From contig JAHEZB010000011.1 in the NCBI GenBank assembly GCA_023251285.1, positions 8,852 through 15,627 on the forward strand: a DNA stretch of 6,776 bases. Reading direction: 5' to 3'. Position numbers and translations under genes: made by a program. Origin of the DNA: Chitinophagaceae bacterium (GTDB lineage Bacteria; Bacteroidota; Bacteroidia; Chitinophagales; Chitinophagaceae). This document shows positions 1 to 5,481 of this stretch, one piece after another. Position 1 is the stretch's first letter; each line of letters begins with the position of its first letter. The notes under the pieces were generated by a model. It saw only the letters and a program-made list of their open reading frames with translations, made no database searches and had not been told where the DNA came from.

Positions 1-85
1 CATCATCAAAGCGCATGGAGGAGAAATAAAAGTGGAAAGTAAGGAAGGGGAAGGAACCACATTTATGATTCAGATACCATTATAA
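1..85 (+). CDS. C-terminal end of a histidine kinase (partial)
   Basis: Only the last 27 codons are inside the window, read from base 2 to a TAA at 83-85. The visible peptide contains HGGEIKVESKEGEGTTF and ends QIPL. This is the usual ending of a HATPase_c domain: the helix and glycine turn after the G2 box, then the 'S..g.GttF.i.lP' final strand. The gene is therefore probably a sensor histidine kinase, but its sensor region and phospho-accepting His lie outside the window and nothing can be said of its signal. It runs toward the receiver-reductase gene on the other strand; the 69 bp between the two stop codons show no clear hairpin terminator. A related GHKL ATPase cannot be excluded from so short a fragment. 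Confidence 0.75.
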   Translation, partial: IIKAHGGEIKVESKEGEGTTFMIQIPL

Positions 86-154
86 AATGAGACACAACTG
101 AATTTATTGCCAGCTGCGTTCTACCGAAACTAAAAATGCCGATTATTTCTTTGT

Positions 155-1813
155 TTATATCTCAGCCAGATATTTATGTACAAAGCTTATCGCCATGGAA
201 CCTTCACCGACGGCGGACGCCACACGATTCATAGCACCTGCCCGCACATCTCCTGCCGCAAAAATTCCGGGGCAGCTTGTTTCCAATAAATAAGGATCAC
301 GGTCGAGCTTCCATATCTTTTTAAAATTATCATGGTGCTGCAGGTCTCTGCCGGTTTCAATAAACCCTTTATCGTTGGTAATAATTTCCTGATCCAGCCA
401 ATCTGTGAAAGGCTTGGCGCCGATAAAAATGTATAAGGCCGCAGCATCTTCTGTGTATGTTTCCCCTGTTTTAATATTTTGAATTGTCAGCTGCTCTAAT
501 CTTTCATTGCCTTTGGCTTCCACGACTTCCCGGGAAGTACAAACTGAAATATGGGCAACACCTTTTATCTGATCTATTAAATAAGACGACATCGTATATG
601 ACAGATCATCTCTCCTGATAAGAATATTTACCTGCCTGGCAAATTTTGACAAATACATCGCTGCCTGGCCTGCTGAATTTCCGCCTCCAACAATAAAAAC
701 AACTTTGTCCCTGCATGCGGAAGCCTCTGTATTTGCCGCGCCGTAATAAATGCCGGCTCCTTTAAACTGCGAAATCCCTGGTGTTGTCAACTGGCGATAA
801 TCTACGCCGGTAGTAATTACAATCGCTTTGGTCATTATTTCTTTATCGTCGCCCAAAATGATTTTCTTGTAATTGTCCTGCACCTGTATCGCTTTTACTG
901 ACTGAGGTGAAAGAAAATCCGTTCCAAATCTTACTGATTGCGTAATAGCCCTTCGTGTAAGATCAGCGCCACTCAATCCTGAAGGAAAACCAAGGTAATT
1001 TTCGATGCGCGAACTGGTGCCGGCTTGTCCTCCCGGCGCCCTCCTTTCAATCAATAATGTTTTTAATCCTTCCGACGAGCCATACACAGAAGCCGCTAAT
1101 CCGGCAGGACCGGCGCCAATTACCACCACATCAAAAATCTCATTTTTTACATCCGGATTTAAGCCAATTCTATTCGCAACATCAATGATGCTCGGGTTTG
1201 AAATCATCGTTCCATCCTCAAAAAACATGACCGGCAAATCTTTTGCTTCAAATTGATTCAGTTGCAATAATTGCTTGCCTTCTTCCTCCGTTGCATCCAG
1301 CCATTGATAAGGTATTAAGTTGCCTGATAAGAATTCTTTGATCTCGTGGCTCTTCGGTGAAAACTGGTACCCTGCCAATTTGATCCCTTTAAAATCCGGA
1401 TGAAAATTATTTTGCCAGTCATCCAAAAGATCATTGATAACAGGGTATAATCTTTCCTCAGGCGGATCCCACGGCTTCGTCAGATAATAATCAAGCCGTA
1501 CATTGTTGATCGCTTTGATGGCGGCATCTGTATCAGAATAGGCGGTAAGCAACACTTTTTTCGCATCATCATAATATTCCATCGCCTTTGATAAAAAATC
1601 AACGCCTTCCATTTCCGGCATGCGCTGGTCGGAGATGAACATGGCAACAGATTCGCCCCTGTTTTTTAGTTCGAGCAAACTCTCCAATGCTTCTTTTGCT
1701 GATGAAGTGCTAAGTACACGGTAATCCTGCCTGTATTTATTTTTTAAATCCCTGGTGATGGCGCGAAGCACCTGTACATCATCATCAATTACAAATATGA
1801 TTGATTGATCCAT
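155..1813 (-). CDS. Fused receiver / glutaredoxin-like / thioredoxin-reductase-like flavoprotein without CxxC
   Basis: A 552-residue soluble protein with three parts. Residues 1-130 are a receiver domain: acidic cluster D10-D12, phospho-acceptor D62 in SDQRMP, T90 and K113 in LTKPW. Residues about 143-218 resemble a thioredoxin/glutaredoxin-fold domain (GYQFSPKS, LPVMFFEDG, PS near the end), but the CPxC position reads SPKS (152-155). Residues about 226-552 match the thioredoxin-reductase family: FAD motif GAGPAG at 233-238, GGQAG, NAD(P)H motif GGGNSAG at 376-382 followed by RR at 400-401, and the second FAD motif FAAGDV ending at 523. The family's CxxC before the NADPH motif is replaced by GAAN (358-361), so normal dithiol transfer to thioredoxin is not expected. 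There is no signal peptide or membrane segment, so it is cytoplasmic. It lies 21 bp downstream of the histidine kinase, its likely phospho-donor. Fused receiver/thioredoxin-reductase proteins are a known annotation class. The reaction and electron acceptor are unknown. Confidence 0.93.
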   Translation of the reverse strand: MDQSIIFVIDDDVQVLRAITRDLKNKYRQDYRVLSTSSAKEALESLLELKNRGESVAMFISDQRMPEMEGVDFLSKAMEYYDDAKKVLLTAYSDTDAAIKAINNVRLDYYLTKPWDPPEERLYPVINDLLDDWQNNFHPDFKGIKLAGYQFSPKSHEIKEFLSGNLIPYQWLDATEEEGKQLLQLNQFEAKDLPVMFFEDGTMISNPSIIDVANRIGLNPDVKNEIFDVVVIGAGPAGLAASVYGSSEGLKTLLIERRAPGGQAGTSSRIENYLGFPSGLSGADLTRRAITQSVRFGTDFLSPQSVKAIQVQDNYKKIILGDDKEIMTKAIVITTGVDYRQLTTPGISQFKGAGIYYGAANTEASACRDKVVFIVGGGNSAGQAAMYLSKFARQVNILIRRDDLSYTMSSYLIDQIKGVAHISVCTSREVVEAKGNERLEQLTIQNIKTGETYTEDAAALYIFIGAKPFTDWLDQEIITNDKGFIETGRDLQHHDNFKKIWKLDRDPYLLETSCPGIFAAGDVRAGAMNRVASAVGEGSMAISFVHKYLAEI

Positions 1814-1834
1814 TTGAGGTTAATTTTACTTTCA

Positions 1835-3220
1835 TTACATGGGAAGACAAATTTCAAATTCTGTGGCTCCGGGCACTGAGTTTACTTTCACTTCACCATT
1901 GTGTTGTAACATGATGCGGCTTACCACATCAAGCCCGAGGCCTGTGCCTTTGCCCATTTCCTTTGTAGTAAAGAACGGGGCAAAGATATTTTGTTTTATG
2001 TCGTCCGGAATGCCCGGCCCATCGTCTTTAATAAGTATTTTCACAAACCGGTCGTCGTGATGAGTGCTTATCGTAAGAATCCCTTTCTTGTTCACTTCCA
2101 TCGCATCGATGGCGTTGTCAATGACGTTTGTCCAAACCTGGTTCAGTTCACCGGGAAAGACTTTTATTGGCGGAAGAGAATCATCATAATTTTCGATCAC
2201 ATTAATATTTCCTTTCCTCAGTTTATAATTCAACATCGTTAGCGTATTGCGGATTCCGTCATGAATATTTGTCAACTGGCGATCTGTATTTTTATCCATG
2301 AACGTAAAATTCTTGACAGCGCCAACAAGTGTTGAAATTCGTTCAGAAGAAGTTCGAATGTCCTCCGCCATTTTATTGGTCACTAAATAATTGCTTACCC
2401 ATTCAAGCAATACCGGAAGATGTTCTGGGGTAGAACAATCTTTAAATACATCAAGCTCAGCCGTTGTAAATCCACGTTCTACCAATCCTTCGGGATCAGT
2501 GTCATTGAGACCATTATCATCAAGCCAGTCGGTAAGTTCATCTTCAAGATTTGCTTTTTGCATCATGGTCAATGCAGGAGGTTCCGTATTGATTTTATCG
2601 ATGATCAACTTACTGATTTTCTTCACTTTTTCCGGCTCGATCTTTAAATTGGCAATAGACTCAAATAAACGTGGCAACCTGCCAACCTGTGTTTGCAACA
2701 ATGCCGCAGCGCGCGAAATTGCAGCAGCAGGATTATTAAGTTCATGTGCAAGTCCGGCGGAAAGCTTTCCTAATGCGAACATCTTCTCGTTCTGCTGCTG
2801 AATGGAAGTAAATTCCCGGACGCGGCTCAGCATCATATGTACCATCGCTTCAATCAATTCGTAGTGAGTGCCAAAGCCCTCAATAAGTTTTTCTTTTGAA
2901 CATTTAAAAACCCATGATTTTTTTATCGCTTCGCAAAAAGCAGGAGTGAAGGTGGCCCTCGAGTAAGGAAGATAACCGCTAACCTGTCCCGGATCCAGTA
3001 TGCGTAATTCCTTTTGTTTACCCGATTGTACTGCACAAATCCTCATCTTCCCGCTCAAAACGATATAGGAAATGATGACTGGTTCACCCACATTAAACAG
3101 TAATTCATCCTTTTCTATTTCTACCGTTTCACCCTGGCGTATCAGCCATTGCAATTGTTCATCGGGGACATTCTGAAATTCCTTTACAATTTTAAGGTCT
3201 TGAATAGTTAGTTCTTTCAT
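1835..3220 (-). CDS. Soluble histidine kinase with N-terminal cyclic-nucleotide-binding-like domain
   Basis: A 461-residue protein with no membrane segment. Residues about 10-125 have the CRP-type beta-roll pattern (FQNVPDEQLQWL, then VLSGKMRI). The phosphate-binding cassette region (GYLPYSRATF, about 82-91) lacks the canonical FGE start, so cAMP binding is doubtful. A linker helix leads to the H box AGLAHELNNP with phospho-acceptor H159. The catalytic domain shows the N box NVIDNAIDAM (N369), G1 DDGPGIP (399-405), F box IFAPFF and G2 GKGTGLGL (423-430), all intact. H159 and N369 are about 210 residues apart, roughly 100 more than in a typical HisKA kinase. The extra acidic helical stretch (about 210-290, with DELTDWLDDNGL) also occurs, as I recall, in this subfamily of soluble kinases. 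The stop lies 21 bp before the receiver-reductase gene, so the two are probably co-transcribed partners. The start ATG follows a palindromic leader without a Shine-Dalgarno sequence, as is common in Bacteroidota. Confidence 0.93.
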   Translation of the reverse strand: MKELTIQDLKIVKEFQNVPDEQLQWLIRQGETVEIEKDELLFNVGEPVIISYIVLSGKMRICAVQSGKQKELRILDPGQVSGYLPYSRATFTPAFCEAIKKSWVFKCSKEKLIEGFGTHYELIEAMVHMMLSRVREFTSIQQQNEKMFALGKLSAGLAHELNNPAAAISRAAALLQTQVGRLPRLFESIANLKIEPEKVKKISKLIIDKINTEPPALTMMQKANLEDELTDWLDDNGLNDTDPEGLVERGFTTAELDVFKDCSTPEHLPVLLEWVSNYLVTNKMAEDIRTSSERISTLVGAVKNFTFMDKNTDRQLTNIHDGIRNTLTMLNYKLRKGNINVIENYDDSLPPIKVFPGELNQVWTNVIDNAIDAMEVNKKGILTISTHHDDRFVKILIKDDGPGIPDDIKQNIFAPFFTTKEMGKGTGLGLDVVSRIMLQHNGEVKVNSVPGATEFEICLPM

Positions 3221-3238
3221 GAAATGAAATAAATTTCA
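3215..3238. promoter_or_regulatory. Two adjacent palindromes over the kinase start codon
   Basis: TTTCATGAAA (3215-3224) is a perfect 10-bp palindrome that includes the start codon. It is immediately followed by TGAAATAAATTTCA (3225-3238), an inverted repeat with 6-bp arms and a 2-bp spacer. Together they give alternating TTTCA/TGAAA half-sites directly downstream of the promoter candidate. They could be an operator or fold in the mRNA around the start codon. The low complexity of the sequence makes coincidence a real alternative. Confidence 0.3.
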
Positions 3239-3239
3239 G

Positions 3240-3269
3240 GAAAGGTAGGAATTGCAGAGAATAAAACAA
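3240..3269 (-). promoter_or_regulatory. Candidate Bacteroidota-type promoter for the kinase-reductase pair
   Basis: Read on the minus strand, TTG (3267-3269) is followed by 19 bp and then TACCTTTC (3240-3247). This matches the -33 TTG / -7 TAnnTTTG arrangement of the Bacteroidota primary sigma factor, except for the final base. It would place the transcript start about 10-15 bases before the ATG at 3220, a very short leader. The motif is short and A/T-rich, so chance is possible. It is the best-placed candidate I found by eye in the gap. Confidence 0.35.
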
Positions 3270-3382
3270 CGTTGCTCCAGCACATGCGAAAGCAGCAAAA
3301 AAATCAGCGGAAAAAAGAGAAGCGATCATACTTACTATTCGCATAAATACAATATTTTCTAATGATAATTAAAGCATCTCTC

Positions 3383-3400
3383 CATGCTGGTTAAAGCATG
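3383..3400. repeat. Small inverted repeat (6-bp arms)
   Basis: CATGCT (3383-3388) and AGCATG (3395-3400) are perfect reverse complements around the 6-base loop GGTTAA. The overlapping 8-mer GAATATTC (3400-3407) is also self-complementary. No T-run follows on either strand, so it is not a convincing terminator. It lies about 60 bp from the large hairpin and may belong to the same repeat unit. Confidence 0.4.
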
Positions 3401-3460
3401 AATATTCCATCTTTTAAAGTATAGCATCTTCATACCCTGGCCGTACCTTCGCCTGCTCAG

Positions 3461-3500
3461 GTCCGGGTTAAGTCCGGTATATGCCGGACTTAACCCGGAC
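3461..3500. repeat. Perfect 17-bp-stem hairpin (40-bp intergenic palindrome)
   Basis: The left arm GTCCGGGTTAAGTCCGG (3461-3477) is exactly reverse-complementary to 3484-3500 across the 6-base loop TATATG. Each arm contains GTCCGG twice around TTAA, so every arm is itself a near-palindrome and the inner 18 bases (3472-3489) form a smaller hairpin. No T-run follows in either direction, which argues against an ordinary intrinsic terminator. Because of the symmetry both strands can read SGLSPxYxGLNPDL-like peptides, which explains open frames running through it. It looks like a member of a dispersed intergenic palindromic repeat family or a transcript-end structure. Its copy number in the genome cannot be judged here. 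Confidence 0.9.
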
Positions 3501-3510
3501 TTGTATACAA
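3501..3510. repeat. 10-bp perfect palindrome next to the hairpin
   Basis: TTGTATACAA is fully self-complementary and directly abuts the right arm of the 40-bp hairpin. There is no matching copy on the other side of the hairpin, so it is not a target-site duplication. It may be a protein-binding site or simply the edge of the repeat element. Confidence 0.5.
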
Positions 3511-3588
3511 GGAAACCCCTATCAAAACGTATGGAGATAGCAATTAAGTATGGATTTAGATTGAAGGTTAGTGGCCGTGATTTACATC

Positions 3589-3684
3589 TTATATGGTGCA
3601 TGTAGCCAGGAAATGTTCATCTTCAATGATGAGAAAACTTTTTTCTTTATTTGACGGGATGTTGTATCTCACAAACCGGTTCAT
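3589..3684 (-). pseudogene. Possible remnant: N-terminus of a response-regulator receiver domain
   Basis: A 31-codon ORF starting at ATG 3684 and stopping with TAA at 3589-3591. Its second half, KSFLIIEDEHFLA (residues 15-27), has the hydrophobic first strand followed by an acidic E-D-E cluster that opens receiver domains, at the correct distance from the start. The frame ends just after this point and I see no continuation with the phospho-acceptor Asp or Lys motifs in other frames. The hairpin element lies about 90 bp further downstream. The likeliest reading is a broken response-regulator gene; a chance resemblance in a short ORF is the main alternative. Confidence 0.3.
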
Positions 3685-3790
3685 AAATATTTCAGTCACC
3701 GGTCATCTACTTCCGGATACAATTATTGTCGCGTTTCACTTCAGCAAAATATTCAAGGGAAAAGATAATCGACTAAGTTCCATTGAACAT

Positions 3791-3910
3791 TTAAAACTTT
3801 ACCGTTGTCGTATCAAAATCACTATCAATATGATGGTCTGAAACAGAAATATCGATTTGTTCAGTTACAAAGGCAAGTGAATCGGCGTAAATGTTTTTAA
3901 ATAAAAAGCG
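3791..3910 (-). other. Gene-like open stretch of 39 codons without a start
   Basis: Read on the minus strand, the frame is open from after a stop at 3911-3913 to a TAA at 3791-3793. It ends in a protein-like tail (SDHHIDSDFDTTTVKF). There is no ATG or convincing alternative start and no recognisable domain. It could be the 3' remnant of a lost gene downstream of the acetylesterase, or coincidence. Confidence 0.15.
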
Positions 3911-4004
3911 TTAGCGCAGTGAACAAAGAAATAACCGTATTTCCTGTTTTCATTAAATTTCAATTTCTGCCTTTGATGATACTTTTTTATAAGAGTTTAA
4001 ACAA

Positions 4005-5390
4005 TTATTTCACTTCAATTTTGAAAGGCGCTACAGGCATATTTTCTTTATTGAATAAATTTCCCATTTGCGTGTTGTTGAAACCGTATTTTACAAACGC
4101 CGGTTCAGCAATTTTCTTATTGTAAACGGTAATTTTACCTGGCGCTAATTTTACATCAGCAGGATAATAAATACCGTCTTTTCCGGCGATGTACAAATCT
4201 TTTATTGCGCCACCTTTTACAATGAATCCTTTGTCCGCATTGCTCAGCGCGATGACCGCTTTATTCCCTTCGCGATGTGATGAAACATACATCGGGGAAA
4301 ACTGATCAAACTGTTTCTGTCCGTAAGTTTCATTCAAAGCAATTTCTGCAAGCCTGTATCCCACATCATGTTTATCGTGAGGATGAATATCAGTTGTATC
4401 TGACACGAGATCAGACGTAACGACCATTCCTGTTCGGGGCAGAACCAATGCATCGGCTTGTGCCTGTCGTAGATAAGCGGCATTTTCATTGTTACCATAT
4501 TGAAACGGAGCAATCTGCACAAAATAAAAAGGGAACTCTTCATTCCAGGCCTTTCTCCATGAGGTGATCATGTCTTTGAACAACTCCCCGTAAGTGCTAT
4601 AAGTATCCACATTCGATTCGCCCTGGTACCAGATGGTGCCAGAGATATTGAAGTTGCTAAGCGGCGCGATCATTGCATTGTAAGCCAGTCCTGCTCCTAC
4701 CGGCCACCACTGACTTACTTTAAGTTTTTGCTGTGCCGCTTCCAACCGGGGATTGTTTTTTACGATACTATCGGGAGTCCATGTTTCTGCAGGAGTGCCG
4801 CCCCAGTTGGATGAAATGAGCCCGATCGGAACGTGCAGATTTTGACTCAGCATTTTTCCAAAAAAGTATGCGACCGCACTGAAATTCTTGACCGTATTTG
4901 AATCACAATTTTTCCAGCTGCCATCACAGTTTTCCTGCGGTGTGAATGCGGTAGTTTTAGGAATTTGAAAAAAATGAAGCTGATATTGATTGCAGGTAGG
5001 AAAGTCTGCGGCTACATCTTTTGTCTTTCGCCAGTTGTAAGTAAATTCCATATTCGATTGGCCGGAGCAAACCCACACTTCCCCCAACCATACATCATTT
5101 AAAGTGATGGTATCATTTCCCAAAAATATTATTTCATATGGACCACCACCTTTTGGCGTATTTACTTTTACCATCCATTTTCCATTTCCATCTGCGACGG
5201 TTTTCAAAGTATCTTTTGTCCAGGAAGGCTGAATGGAAATTTTTTCAGCAGGACCTGCCCATCCCCACAACTTTACGGTCGAATTTTGTTGTAATACCAT
5301 CCCGTTCGACAAAACATTTGGCAAACGAATTTGAGCCTGTGATGATAACATAAAAACCAGTGAAGCAATAAATAAGCACTTTTTTTTCAT
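4005..5390 (-). CDS. Secreted sialate O-acetylesterase-family (SASA) carbohydrate esterase
   Basis: A 461-residue exported protein. The N-terminus MKKKCLFIASLVFMLSSQAQ is a signal peptide with likely cleavage near residues 18-20; the Cys at 5 is not in a lipobox. After a beta-rich N-terminal region (SNGMVLQQ, WGWAGP, DGNGKW) comes the SGNH-type esterase fold: nucleophile S112 in GQSNM, ISSNWGGTPAETW (192-204), WYQGESN (254-260), and D334/H336 in DIHPHDK, which complete the catalytic machinery. Length and order fit bacterial SASA-domain esterases that remove O-acetyl groups from sugars. The family name comes from sialic acid, but many bacterial members, including the xyloglucan esterases of family CE20, act on plant glycans. 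The gene lies 91 bp downstream of a GH95 hydrolase on the same strand, which favours a plant or host glycan rather than free sialate. The ATG at 5390 is preceded by an A/T-rich stretch without a Shine-Dalgarno sequence. I found no strong promoter in the 91-bp gap, so co-transcription is likely. Confidence 0.93.
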   Translation of the reverse strand: MKKKCLFIASLVFMLSSQAQIRLPNVLSNGMVLQQNSTVKLWGWAGPAEKISIQPSWTKDTLKTVADGNGKWMVKVNTPKGGGPYEIIFLGNDTITLNDVWLGEVWVCSGQSNMEFTYNWRKTKDVAADFPTCNQYQLHFFQIPKTTAFTPQENCDGSWKNCDSNTVKNFSAVAYFFGKMLSQNLHVPIGLISSNWGGTPAETWTPDSIVKNNPRLEAAQQKLKVSQWWPVGAGLAYNAMIAPLSNFNISGTIWYQGESNVDTYSTYGELFKDMITSWRKAWNEEFPFYFVQIAPFQYGNNENAAYLRQAQADALVLPRTGMVVTSDLVSDTTDIHPHDKHDVGYRLAEIALNETYGQKQFDQFSPMYVSSHREGNKAVIALSNADKGFIVKGGAIKDLYIAGKDGIYYPADVKLAPGKITVYNKKIAEPAFVKYGFNNTQMGNLFNKENMPVAPFKIEVK

Positions 5391-5481
5391 AGAAAATATT
5401 TTTTTAAATGTCCTAAGAAATGTTTGAAGTAAAAACAGGTTGACGAAATTAGGAAAGTATGAGAAAGAAGTATTACAGCGG

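Larger units (their letters stand above)
3221..4004. other. 784-bp gap between the acetylesterase and kinase genes
   Basis: No full-length gene is visible on either strand. From right to left on the minus strand it holds: an open stretch of 39 codons ending at 3791; a 31-codon ORF resembling the start of a receiver domain (3589-3684); a perfect 40-bp hairpin at 3461-3500 with an adjoining palindrome; a smaller hairpin at 3383-3400; and the promoter candidate and palindromes before the kinase. Open frames of about 80 codons on both strands have no recognisable domain and one runs straight through the hairpin, so I do not call them genes. The mix of gene-like fragments and palindromes suggests decayed coding sequence plus an inserted repeat, but this is inference. 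Confidence 0.6.

Noticed and set aside
86..154. Possible bidirectional terminator between the convergent genes
   Set aside because: The 69 bp contain only a CAGCTG hexamer and no stem with a T-run on either strand.
1005..1256. 83-codon plus-strand ORF opposite the reductase
   Set aside because: It is antisense to the conserved FAD-binding motif region and has no domain of its own.
2391..2801. 136-codon plus-strand ORF opposite the kinase
   Set aside because: It is antisense to well-supported kinase motifs including the H box and has a low-complexity Ser-rich translation, so it is a shadow frame.
3359..3601. 80-codon minus-strand ORF through the gap
   Set aside because: It passes straight through the perfect hairpin, whose symmetry keeps both strands open, and shows no domain. 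It is best explained as a spurious frame over a repeat, although the same peptide may recur wherever the repeat does.
3593..3841. 82-codon plus-strand ORF in the gap
   Set aside because: No recognisable motif, opposite strand to the four large genes, and it overlaps the receiver-like fragment. Nothing supports it as coding.
3899..3917. Terminator candidate after the acetylesterase (minus-strand GCG-CTAA-CGC followed by a T-rich run)
   Set aside because: The stem is only 3 bp and lies about 90 bases after the stop codon, so it is too weak to annotate.
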